From assembly GCA_002358975.1 (NCBI GenBank), contig DEPX01000077.1, positions 31,804 to 40,248 of the forward strand: 8,445 nucleotides of DNA, read 5' to 3'. Both the position numbers and the translations under genes were made by a program. Positions 1 to 5,938 of the stretch are shown piece by piece. A model generated the notes under the pieces. The model made no database searches. It had not been told where the DNA came from and saw nothing but the letters and a program-made list of their open reading frames with translations. Positions within the stretch are counted from its first letter, which is position 1. Each line of letters begins with the position of its first letter. Origin of the DNA: Micrococcaceae bacterium UBA3381 (GTDB lineage Bacteria > Actinomycetota > Actinomycetes > Actinomycetales > Micrococcaceae).

Positions 1-158
1 TCAGTCGAGTTTAGTGGTCTTGAGTAACGTTATGTTATTTATCGTGGCGCTGTTGGCTATAACGTATTCGATCAGGCATAATGGTTCCTGTCAGATTATT
101 CGAGATCCAAATTGAGTGGTCGTAGGGGAAGACGTACCGCTAGCAATGGAGGATCGGA
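1..158. other. Leader region before the DUF3145 gene
   Basis: No supported gene is seen here. All three minus frames have stops within the first 32 bases and no start codon left of them, so no divergent gene leaves through the left edge. Plus-strand frames stop at 12-14, 25-27 and 113-115; the longest open stretch (2-112) would encode a hydrophobic peptide but uses rare codons such as ATA, AGG and TTA and is not called. The segment holds the candidate promoter at 53-82 and the DUF3145 ribosome-binding site at 148-152. Confidence 0.6.
53..82 (+). promoter_or_regulatory. Candidate promoter for the DUF3145 gene
   Basis: TTGGCT (53-58) and CATAAT (77-82) are separated by 18 bp and resemble a housekeeping sigma-factor promoter. 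Transcription would start near position 90, leaving a leader of about 70 nt before the ATG at 159. The region is visibly AT-richer than the coding DNA. This is a pattern match only; TATAAC at 58-63 is another possible -10 but has no convincing -35. Confidence 0.35.
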
Positions 159-662
159 ATGTCTGGCATTGACGCACGAGGTGTGCTTTACGTGCACTCT
201 GCCCCTGCAGCCCTCTGCCCACATATTGAATGGGCAGTCGGGGCTGCTATGGGTGCCCAAGAAAAACTAGAATGGGAACCGCAACCTGCAGCTCCTGGAA
301 CATATCGGGCTGAGATTAACTGGGTCGCGCAACAGGGCAGCGGCGCAAAACTTGCTTCGTCACTACGAGGCTGGGCTCATTTGCGCTATGAAATTACCGA
401 AGAAGCTTCTGAAGGCTCCGACGGTTCACGCTGGTCTCACACCCCAGAACTGGGCATCTTCCATGCGACTACGGACGTTACCGGCAATATCATGGTCTCT
501 GAGGACCGTATCCGCTATGCATACGAACAAGCCAAAGGTGAGCCATCAGCCGTGTTTCACGAGCTATCACTTGCCTTGGGCGAAGCATGGGACGAAGAAC
601 TTGAACCGTTCCGTCAAGCGGCTGATGGTGCCAATGTCCGCTGGCTGCACCGTGTAGGTTAA
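159..662 (+). CDS. DUF3145 family protein, function unknown
   Basis: This encodes a 167-residue protein of the actinobacterial DUF3145 family, whose biochemical role is not known to me. Recognisable family blocks are RGVLYVHSAPAALCPHIEWAV (residues 7-27), PGTYRAEINW (46-55), LRGWAHLRYEITEE (69-82), RWSHTPELGIFH (91-102), LGEAWDEELEPFR (140-152) and the terminal VRWLHRVG (160-167). It is rich in Trp and acidic residues, has no signal peptide or membrane segment, and is probably a soluble cytoplasmic protein. Its length looks full for the family. The start is firm: GGAGG at 148-152 lies 6 nt before the ATG. The gene converges on fabF with a shared hairpin between them. Its position beside the fatty-acid genes recurs in actinobacteria as far as I recall, but that does not show a role in lipid synthesis. 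Confidence 0.9.
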   Translation: MSGIDARGVLYVHSAPAALCPHIEWAVGAAMGAQEKLEWEPQPAAPGTYRAEINWVAQQGSGAKLASSLRGWAHLRYEITEEASEGSDGSRWSHTPELGIFHATTDVTGNIMVSEDRIRYAYEQAKGEPSAVFHELSLALGEAWDEELEPFRQAADGANVRWLHRVG

Positions 663-686
663 CGCCGCAACGATCCTTCATAGCAA

Positions 687-729
687 CAACGGAGGGTCAT
701 TCTCATGTGTTGGGAATGACCCTCCGTTG
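687..729. terminator. Bidirectional terminator hairpin between DUF3145 gene and fabF
   Basis: Positions 687-702 pair perfectly with 714-729 (16 bp). One T-G wobble and two more pairs extend the stem inward to 687-705/711-729, leaving a 5-nt loop (706-710). It lies 25 nt after the DUF3145 stop and 17 nt after the fabF stop on the other strand, so it can serve both convergent transcripts. There is no long U-tract on either side, only a short ATTAATTT stretch on the plus side, as is common for actinobacterial terminators. Confidence 0.85.
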
Positions 730-745
730 AGTCGATTAATTTCGC

Positions 746-1990
746 TTAGTAGCTTTGGAATGCCACTACTGAGTTGTGGCCACCAAAACCGAACGAATTA
801 CTTAATGCTGCGATATCGCCGTCTGGGAGTTCTCCGGGCGCGCCATGGACAACATTCATTGGGATATCAGGATCTTGATTATCCAGGTTGATGGTCACTG
901 GAGCTTTGCGGTGATGCAGTGCCAGCACGGTAAAGATGGCTTCAAGGGCACCGGATGCGCCTAATAGGTGGCCAGTCTGAGACTTTGTGGCAGAGACCTG
1001 GACATTGTCCAAGTGCTCAGCAAACACCGATTTCATGGCAACGTACTCAGGGCGGTCGCCAACCGGGGTGGAAGTCGCATGTGCATTGACATGCGAGATA
1101 TCAGTGTATGCAAGTTCCGCGCTTTCTAAAGCAGCACGGAGTGCACGTGCAGCACCATAACCTTCCGGTTCGGGTGCGGTGATGTGATGTGCGTCGGAGG
1201 TAACACCGGAACCGGCAAGAACGGCATAGATTTGGGCGCCACGGGCGCGTGCATGTTCTTCAGACTCAATCACCAGAGCGCCAGCACCTTCACCAAGGAC
1301 AAAACCGTCACGGTCAGTGTCATAAGGCCGAGATGCGGCTTGTGGATCATCATTGCGTTTCGATAATGCTTGCATGGCAGCGAAACCAGCAATAGGCAGT
1401 GGGTGAATCGCAGCTTCTGCACCGCCGGTTACAACAACATCTGCGTCACCGGCTTCGATAAGTTGACGTGCGTTATGTACGGCTTCGGTTCCGGATGCAC
1501 AAGCGGACACGGTTGTCATAGCCCCACCGCGGGCGCTGAGGTCCATTGAGATGGCTGCCGCTGCACCGTTTGGCATCAGCATGGGTACGGTCATTGGCAA
1601 TACGCGGCGTGGGCCACGTTCCCGAAGATTATCCCAGGAGTCAAGCAGTGTCCATACCCCGCCGATACCGGTTCCGAAAGCTACGGCAAGCCGTTCTGGT
1701 TCGACGGTGTCACTGGACAAGCCGGAGTTTGTCCAGGCTTCTCGGGCGGCAACCAATCCCATTTGTGTGGTCGGGTCCATGCGTCGAACTTCGACCCGCG
1801 ACAGCACTTCGGAAGGATCGTTGCTTAGCTGTGCTGCAAACGTTACTGGCAGGTTGTATTCTTCTACCCAGTCTTTTTCAATTGGCCGCGCACCAGAGGT
1901 ACCAGCCAAGGCGTTAGCCCACATGGTCTCTACGTCGCCACCGATTGGGGATGTAGCTCCAAGACCGGTAATTACGGCTTTACGGGTCAT
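746..1990 (-). CDS. fabF: Beta-ketoacyl-ACP synthase II (FabF/KAS II)
   Basis: FabF catalyses the elongating Claisen condensation of acyl-ACP with malonyl-ACP in cytoplasmic type II fatty acid synthesis. Starting at the ATG at 1990 the protein has 414 residues, close to the 413 of E. coli FabF. The nucleophile Cys164 sits in TVSACASGT, the first catalytic His304 in NAHATSTPVGD, and Lys336 and His341 in KSQTGHLLGASG, so the Cys-His-His set is intact. The C-terminal NSFGFGGHNS loop is the usual gating region. The open frame continues two codons upstream to a TTG at 1996, but that codon is only 2 nt from the AGAGG at 1999-2003, whereas the ATG is 8 nt away, so ATG is chosen. It is the last gene of the fabD-fabH-acpP-fabF run, 131 bp after acpP, a gap that holds a strong hairpin. 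Confidence 0.97.
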   Translation of the reverse strand: MTRKAVITGLGATSPIGGDVETMWANALAGTSGARPIEKDWVEEYNLPVTFAAQLSNDPSEVLSRVEVRRMDPTTQMGLVAAREAWTNSGLSSDTVEPERLAVAFGTGIGGVWTLLDSWDNLRERGPRRVLPMTVPMLMPNGAAAAISMDLSARGGAMTTVSACASGTEAVHNARQLIEAGDADVVVTGGAEAAIHPLPIAGFAAMQALSKRNDDPQAASRPYDTDRDGFVLGEGAGALVIESEEHARARGAQIYAVLAGSGVTSDAHHITAPEPEGYGAARALRAALESAELAYTDISHVNAHATSTPVGDRPEYVAMKSVFAEHLDNVQVSATKSQTGHLLGASGALEAIFTVLALHHRKAPVTINLDNQDPDIPMNVVHGAPGELPDGDIAALSNSFGFGGHNSVVAFQSY

Positions 1991-1998
1991 ATCCAATG

Positions 1999-2003
1999 CC
2001 TCT
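1999..2003 (-). promoter_or_regulatory. Ribosome-binding site that decides the fabF start
   Basis: On the minus strand AGAGG lies 8 nt upstream of the ATG at 1990 but only 2 nt upstream of the in-frame TTG at 1996. The spacing supports the ATG as the true start. Confidence 0.7.
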
Positions 2004-2058
2004 ATTTGTTGATGGCCTTATGTGGCCGAATGGTTCATGAATTGTGAGGAGGCGGCCT

Positions 2059-2088
2059 GCGGGGCCGGGAAAGGTCCCGGCCCACCGC
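2059..2088 (-). promoter_or_regulatory. GC-rich hairpin between acpP and fabF
   Basis: Positions 2062-2070 (GGGCCGGGA) and 2075-2083 (TCCCGGCCC) form a perfect 9-bp stem around a 4-nt loop. Three more GC pairs (2059-2061 with 2086-2088) can form beyond a 2-nt bulge. In the minus-strand transcript it follows the acpP stop by about 35 nt and precedes the fabF start by about 70 nt. There is no U-run after it, so it is a poor intrinsic terminator. A partial terminator or a 3'-end stabiliser for acpP mRNA is inferred. Confidence 0.5.
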
Positions 2089-2121
2089 TCATGGCGGACG
2101 CTTGTGGTCCGGCCGGATCCG

Positions 2122-2361
2122 TTAGGCGTTGGCGATAAAGTCGACAGCATCCTGAACGGTTTTAAGGTTTTTGACTTCTTCATCTGGAATTTTCACGTCG
2201 AATTTTTCTTCGGCGTTTACCACGATGGTCATCATCGAAATGGAGTCGATGTCTAGGTCTTCAGTGAAGTTTTTCTCTAGCTGGACTTCTTCAGTTTCCA
2301 GACCGGTTTCTTCGTTGACAATTTCGGCTAGGCCGGAGAGGATTTCATCTTTGTTAGCCAT
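2122..2361 (-). CDS. acpP: Acyl carrier protein
   Basis: AcpP carries the growing acyl chain as a thioester on a phosphopantetheine arm and is the substrate handled by FabD, FabH and FabF. It is a 79-residue acidic protein of normal ACP length. Ser40 in EDLDIDSISMM is the phosphopantetheine attachment site (Ile replaces the common Leu of DSL). The expected helices are visible: residues 4-17, the recognition helix from Ser40 to about 53 (SISMMTIVVNAEEKF), and a C-terminal helix ending in DAVDFIANA. The open frame reaches upstream to a GTG at 2403, but AAGGAG at 2368-2373 lies 6 nt before the ATG at 2361 and MANKDEI is a typical ACP N-terminus, so the shorter form is chosen. It lies 78 bp downstream of fabH. 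A phosphopantetheinyl transferase must be encoded elsewhere. Confidence 0.97.
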   Translation of the reverse strand: MANKDEILSGLAEIVNEETGLETEEVQLEKNFTEDLDIDSISMMTIVVNAEEKFDVKIPDEEVKNLKTVQDAVDFIANA

Positions 2362-2367
2362 GAGCAG

Positions 2368-2373
2368 CTCCTT
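2368..2373 (-). promoter_or_regulatory. Strong ribosome-binding site that decides the acpP start
   Basis: AAGGAG on the minus strand, 6 nt before the ATG at 2361, is the best Shine-Dalgarno match in the fab operon. This fits the need for acyl carrier protein in excess over the enzymes, and it rules out the upstream in-frame GTG. Confidence 0.8.
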
Positions 2374-2439
2374 ATAAATCGGCGTGCAAGCGTTCAGCTG
2401 CACTTGTGTACTATTTTCTGGTCGGTGCAGATCGGTGAC

Positions 2440-3498
2440 TTATGGCAGTCGAATGACCTGGGCGCCGTAGACCAGCCCGGCACCAAAACCAATTTGTAGG
2501 GCCAATCCACCTGACAGTTCGGGTTGTTCTTCTAATAGTCGGTGCATGGCCAGTGGAATGGATGCGGCGGAAGTATTTCCCGCATCGGCGATGTCGCGTC
2601 CGATAGCGACATGGTCAGGTAGTCGAAGTTGTTTGGCGAATTCGTCAATGATGCGCATATTCGCTTGGTGTGGCAGAAACGCTACGAGATCTTCAGGTCC
2701 GACGCCTGCATCTGCCAGGGTTTGTTTGGCCACCTTGGCCATCTCCCAGACTGCCCAACGGAAGACGGATGGGCCTTCTTGACGCAGAGTTGGCCAAAGG
2801 CTGCCTTGGCTACCTGGTTCTGTGATAGCCGTGGGATCGCCGGTTTTTTCGACTTCCTGGATAATGTTTCGCATTTCAAGACTAGAGCGGGTTAGACGGA
2901 TCATATCCCAATCCTGGCCTTTGGAGCCCCAGTTAGATTTGGAAATGCCGGCTTCCTCAGCTGCACCAACGACTACAGCTCCTGCGCCGTCTCCGAGCAA
3001 GAAAGAAATGGAACGGTCAGTTGGATCTACAAAGTCCGAGAGCTTTTCAGCGCCAATTACCAACACATAGTCAGCCATTCCTGAACGAATAAGGGCATCG
3101 GCCTGGGCCACACCGTAGCAGTACCCTGCACAGGCTGCCGAGATATCGTAGGCCGGTACGGTGATATCTAACTCTCCTGCAATCAGGGCAGCTGCTGACC
3201 CCGTCGGGTAGGGGAACGTTACAGTAGAGATGATGACGGCGCCCAAATCGGAGGCTTTTATACCTGCGCGTTCAATTGCCTGTTTTCCGGCACCCAAGGC
3301 CATATCTACTACAGAAGTATCTGCTTCAGCGCGCTGACGTGTGACAATGCCGGTTCGCTGTTGAATCCATTCATCCGAAGAGTTGATCGGACCCGCCAGC
3401 TGATCATTATTGACCAGGTTATTCGGACGGAACGCACCGACGGAAAGTACGCGGCTCCCGGTCGTCGGGGTGTATTGTTTCAAACTGACTGTGGACAC
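2440..3498 (-). CDS. fabH: Beta-ketoacyl-ACP synthase III (FabH)
   Basis: FabH starts type II fatty acid synthesis by condensing an acyl-CoA primer with malonyl-ACP. The protein has 352 residues. The catalytic triad is intact: Cys123 in DISAACAGY, His277 in FLPHQANMRI and Asn308 in AGNTSAAS, with the C-terminal IGFGAGLVYG loop at 336-345. The SDEWIQQRTGI block (41-51) is the usual CoA-binding region. It is about 35 residues longer than E. coli FabH, from a 14-residue N-terminal extension and roughly 20 extra residues around 185-242, which I recall as common in actinobacterial FabH. Many actinobacterial enzymes use branched primers from Val, Leu and Ile, so that is possible here but not shown. 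The start is a GTG with AAGG 6 nt upstream; this site overlaps the fabD stop, and the genes are 8 nt apart, suggesting translational coupling. Confidence 0.96.
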   Translation of the reverse strand: MSTVSLKQYTPTTGSRVLSVGAFRPNNLVNNDQLAGPINSSDEWIQQRTGIVTRQRAEADTSVVDMALGAGKQAIERAGIKASDLGAVIISTVTFPYPTGSAAALIAGELDITVPAYDISAACAGYCYGVAQADALIRSGMADYVLVIGAEKLSDFVDPTDRSISFLLGDGAGAVVVGAAEEAGISKSNWGSKGQDWDMIRLTRSSLEMRNIIQEVEKTGDPTAITEPGSQGSLWPTLRQEGPSVFRWAVWEMAKVAKQTLADAGVGPEDLVAFLPHQANMRIIDEFAKQLRLPDHVAIGRDIADAGNTSAASIPLAMHRLLEEQPELSGGLALQIGFGAGLVYGAQVIRLP

Positions 3499-3506
3499 GA
3501 TTGACC

Positions 3507-4442
3507 TTACGCTGAGATGTTCTGGGTATGTTCGGCGATAAACTCGTGAGCTTTATCGAGATCTTCCGGTTTTTTGATCGCCAGGGTCTTGACGCCCTTC
3601 ATGGCACGTCGTGCGATACCTGTCAGCGTACCGCCTGGCAAAAGCTCTATCATACCGGTTATACCTGCCTCAGCCATAGTTTGTTGGCATAAATCCCAGC
3701 GGACTGGTGAAGTGATCTGGCCAATAAGCCGTTGGACAAAGGTTGTGCCAGATTCGACCAATTCGCCATCATTATTTGACGCTAGTGCAACCAAGGGGTC
3801 GTGGGTGTCAAGCGTCTGCGAGAAAGATTCCAGTTCAGTTACAGCCGATTCCATATAATTTGTGTGAAAAGCACCGGCAACGTTCAGTTCTATAACGCGG
3901 GTCTTTTCCATGGGATTTTCTGCCAGAGCTGCTAGCGCTGTTTTCGACCCTGCAGCAACGACTTGCCCGCCACCATTCACGTTAGCCGGGGTGATATCCA
4001 TGTCCTTGAGGTAATTGATGACCTCGTCTTGGTCACCACCAAGGACAGCAGCCATCCCAGTTGGCTCTAACGCTGCTGCGGCAGCCATACCTTGGGCACG
4101 AACCCGCACAAAATTGAGCGCATCAACAGGAGAAAACACTCCGGCAAGGCCGGCTGCAGTAATTTCACCTACTGAGTGGCCTGCGGTCACCCAGCTGGCG
4201 GAGTCCAGCTTATCTGTACCAAGTGCCTGTGCGGCGAGTAAGCCAGCAGCGACAATTAACGGTTGGGCCACTGCCGTGTCCTTAATGGTCTCCTCATCCG
4301 ATGTGGTGCCATGCGCCACCAGATCCACATTGGTAGCTTGCGACCACTCATTGAGGGTGTCAGCGATACCGGGCAGTTCCAGCCACGGTTCCAGGAATCC
4401 TGGGGTCTGAGAGCCCTGTCCTGGGCACACGATTGCGAGCAT
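3507..4442 (-). CDS. fabD: Malonyl-CoA:ACP transacylase (FabD)
   Basis: FabD moves malonyl from malonyl-CoA to the phosphopantetheine of AcpP, giving the extender unit used by FabH and FabF. The protein has 311 residues, normal for the family. The N-terminal PGQGSQ (7-12) supplies the oxyanion-hole Gln9; the nucleophile Ser90 is in AGHSVGE (87-93); Arg115 in FVRVRAQGM fits the malonate-binding arginine; His193 in AFHTNYM is the catalytic partner. LLPGGTLTGIARR (268-279) is the usual C-terminal block. The ATG at 4442 is preceded by a modest GGAAGAG (4451-4457, 8 nt spacing), and the protein starts directly with the family's first strand. It is the first gene of fabD-fabH-acpP-fabF and lies 123 bp downstream of the regulator, with a palindrome in between. 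Confidence 0.97.
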   Translation of the reverse strand: MLAIVCPGQGSQTPGFLEPWLELPGIADTLNEWSQATNVDLVAHGTTSDEETIKDTAVAQPLIVAAGLLAAQALGTDKLDSASWVTAGHSVGEITAAGLAGVFSPVDALNFVRVRAQGMAAAAALEPTGMAAVLGGDQDEVINYLKDMDITPANVNGGGQVVAAGSKTALAALAENPMEKTRVIELNVAGAFHTNYMESAVTELESFSQTLDTHDPLVALASNNDGELVESGTTFVQRLIGQITSPVRWDLCQQTMAEAGITGMIELLPGGTLTGIARRAMKGVKTLAIKKPEDLDKAHEFIAEHTQNISA

Positions 4443-4467
4443 AGGCTTAACTCTTCCAAATTCTGCG

Positions 4468-4473
4468 GGTATA
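4468..4473 (-). promoter_or_regulatory. Candidate -10 element of the fab operon promoter
   Basis: On the minus strand the sequence reads TATACC, a reasonable -10, about 25 bp upstream of the fabD start. The hexamer at the expected -35 (ACTCGT, 4491-4496) does not resemble the consensus. A poor -35 together with a palindrome centred roughly 57 bp upstream of the inferred start point would suit an activator-dependent promoter. No transcript data support this placement. Confidence 0.3.
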
Positions 4474-4505
4474 ACCAGTCAAGGTAGACCACGAGTATTG
4501 GCAAT

Positions 4506-4530
4506 GTTTTTGTAGGAAACCTACAAGAAC
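4506..4530. promoter_or_regulatory. 25-bp palindrome upstream of fabD, candidate FasR operator
   Basis: GTTTTTGTAGG and CCTACAAGAAC flank a central AAA and are complementary at 10 of 11 positions; the core TTGTAGG-AAA-CCTACAA (4510-4526) is perfect. The site lies in the 123-bp gap between the regulator gene and fabD, 64-88 bp upstream of the fabD start. Symmetric half-sites a little over one DNA turn apart (14 bp) are typical of dimeric regulators, and the neighbouring PucR-type regulator is the obvious candidate to bind. I did not see a second copy elsewhere in the window. Confidence 0.6.
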
Positions 4531-4565
4531 AACTTACACTCTCCCGGGCGCGATATTGAGACTAG

Positions 4566-5774
4566 TCATTGTTCTGGCTGATTTAAGACGTTATCTAGTC
4601 TACCTGTCATCAAGGCAACTTGTAGAACATATGCATCTCTAGGCGATGTCGGGTCCCAACCGGTGAGCTCTGAAACGCGTTTCAAACGATACCGAACGGT
4701 ATTGGCGTGAATGAATAGTTGCCGTGCGGTGGCTTCTAATGAGGCACCGGATGTCGTATACACATCTACAGTTTCTAATAGCGAGTGCCCCGCTTGTGCC
4801 AAGGGGCGATAAACCTGGCTTGTCAGCGCCGCTCGTGCTGTGGCGTCACCATTGAGGGCACGTTCGGGTAGCAATTCAGCAGCCGAAACGGGTCGGGGAG
4901 CGGCTGGCCATGCAGGAACTGCAGTAAACCCTTCTAAGGCCTCTTGTGCTGATAGCGGAGCATCAACCAAGGAATCTACGATGCGGCCGTAAACAATCGG
5001 TCCACTAGCAAATCCACGTTGGATGGTCCGAGTGTCAGCTTCGATATCGTTGACAGAACCGAGCACGATTGCCAGTCTGTCGGATAAAACACCGATAAGA
5101 ATCTCTAGCTTGGCACGAGCGGCGATTTCACGTAGCTGGGCTACAAGCTGTGGTTCATCCAACTGGTCCGGGTGTCCAACCATGACAGTAATACCGTGGG
5201 TAGATTTCCAGCCGGCAGCTGCAGCTCTTGAACGGATTTCATCGGCCCGATCACCGGCTAAAATGGAGTCCAGCAACAGCGCTTCGAGCCGTGCGTCCCA
5301 GGAGCCTCGGGTTTCGGCGGCTCGGGCATAGACTTCAGCAAGTGCGAAAGCTATTTCGCGTGAATAAAAGACCACTGCATAACGTGCCCCTGCTTTGTCA
5401 GCGTCAGCCACGATAGCAGGAAGTTGAGCTTCTACGACGTGCAATACCGTGCGCAAAACTTGGACGGCTTGTTGCAATGAGACTGTGCGGGACAGTTCGG
5501 ATGGTGCGTTGCCGAAGACCGAAAGCAAGATACCTTGTACTGAGGTTTGCACGGTCTTTTCACTGTGTTCAAACCAGTCTGCGAAAGTGCTCAAACCTTG
5601 TTGGGCGATTTGACCGAGGCTAGCGCGTTGATTGGCGGGCAGTTCACGGAACCACGGTAACGCAGTATTTAGCTGATGTAGAACAGCGGTTTTTAGCTCG
5701 CCTAAGTGTGCTCGTACCGCGGCTTTGGCTTCGGTCGAGATCGGTCGGGGAAACTTGGTTGGCCAACTATTCAT
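4566..5774 (-). CDS. fasR: PucR-family transcriptional regulator, likely FasR
   Basis: This is a 402-residue regulator of the PucR/CdaR type, probably the equivalent of FasR, which in Streptomyces coelicolor binds the fabDHPF promoter and activates fatty acid synthesis. The N-terminal part (about 15-155) is helical with no recognised ligand motif. A central section (about 160-290, starting WDARLEALLLDSILAGDRADEI) resembles the degenerate GGDEF-like domain of these regulators. The C-terminal helix-turn-helix (332-375) contains SLEATARQLFIHANTVRYRLKRVSELTGWDP, the family signature. It is not the TetR-type protein that is also called FasR in mycobacteria. It sits between aceE and fabD on the same strand, with a terminator before it and a palindrome after it, so it is probably transcribed separately. 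No clear Shine-Dalgarno precedes the ATG (GGTACCCC only), and no other plausible start is nearby. Confidence 0.88.
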   Translation of the reverse strand: MNSWPTKFPRPISTEAKAAVRAHLGELKTAVLHQLNTALPWFRELPANQRASLGQIAQQGLSTFADWFEHSEKTVQTSVQGILLSVFGNAPSELSRTVSLQQAVQVLRTVLHVVEAQLPAIVADADKAGARYAVVFYSREIAFALAEVYARAAETRGSWDARLEALLLDSILAGDRADEIRSRAAAAGWKSTHGITVMVGHPDQLDEPQLVAQLREIAARAKLEILIGVLSDRLAIVLGSVNDIEADTRTIQRGFASGPIVYGRIVDSLVDAPLSAQEALEGFTAVPAWPAAPRPVSAAELLPERALNGDATARAALTSQVYRPLAQAGHSLLETVDVYTTSGASLEATARQLFIHANTVRYRLKRVSELTGWDPTSPRDAYVLQVALMTGRLDNVLNQPEQ

Positions 5775-5801
5775 GGGGTACCAAGGTAATCACGTTTACG
5801 C

Positions 5802-5871
5802 AGTATCGCGGGGGTTTCTGCAATGTCAGGCATCACTGACCTATCGTAGCGTAGGCATAACATCCGGTTAA
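5802..5871 (-). promoter_or_regulatory. Candidate promoters for the fasR-like regulator
   Basis: Two matches lie in the gap between the aceE hairpin and the regulator. The nearer has CTGACA (5824-5829) and GATACT (5802-5807) with 16 bp between them, giving a leader of only about 20 nt. The farther has TTAACC (5866-5871) and TACGAT (5843-5848) with a 17-bp spacer, directly after the terminator. Both are by-eye matches; the presence of a promoter here is more certain than which one is used. Confidence 0.35.
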
Positions 5872-5873
5872 CG

Positions 5874-5911
5874 ACCGCAGGGTGCTGGAAAAGTTTCCAG
5901 CACCCTGCGGT
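5874..5911 (-). terminator. Terminator hairpin downstream of aceE
   Basis: Positions 5874-5891 are the exact reverse complement of 5894-5911, giving a stem of about 17 bp closed by a tiny loop. It begins 27 nt after the aceE stop. The minus strand after the stem has no strong U-run, as at the other hairpin in this window. It likely insulates the regulator from aceE transcription. Confidence 0.85.
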
Positions 5912-5938
5912 GAAAATGCAATCGATGGTGGTTAACGT

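Noticed and set aside
1551..2012. Plus-strand open frame of 153 codons opposite fabF
   Set aside because: It lies wholly antisense to well-conserved fabF sequence, has no recognisable family features and is compositionally a mirror of the coding strand.
2108..2117. TCCGGCCGGA 10-bp palindrome just after the acpP stop
   Set aside because: A short, GC-only palindrome with no loop and no second copy noticed; it is likely chance in GC-rich spacer DNA.
1980..2183. Small minus-strand open frame spanning the acpP-fabF gap
   Set aside because: It overlaps the end of acpP and the start of fabF out of frame and contains the GC-rich hairpin; no ribosome-binding site or family resemblance was seen.
2374..2439. 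Weak hairpin and possible separate promoter between fabH and acpP
   Set aside because: A GTGCA/TGCAC stem can form around 2387-2406 (with a bulge), but it is short. The only TATAAG-like -10 overlaps the acpP ribosome-binding site, so it cannot serve as an acpP promoter.
4015..4410. Plus-strand open frame of 131 codons opposite fabD
   Set aside because: It is an Ala/Ser/Pro-rich shadow of FabD codons with no protein-like motifs.
4510..4526. Palindrome upstream of fabD read as a transcription terminator for the regulator
   Set aside because: The stem would be only 7 bp, AT-containing, with a 3-nt loop and no U-run on the minus strand (it is followed by A residues). Its extended symmetry fits an operator better.
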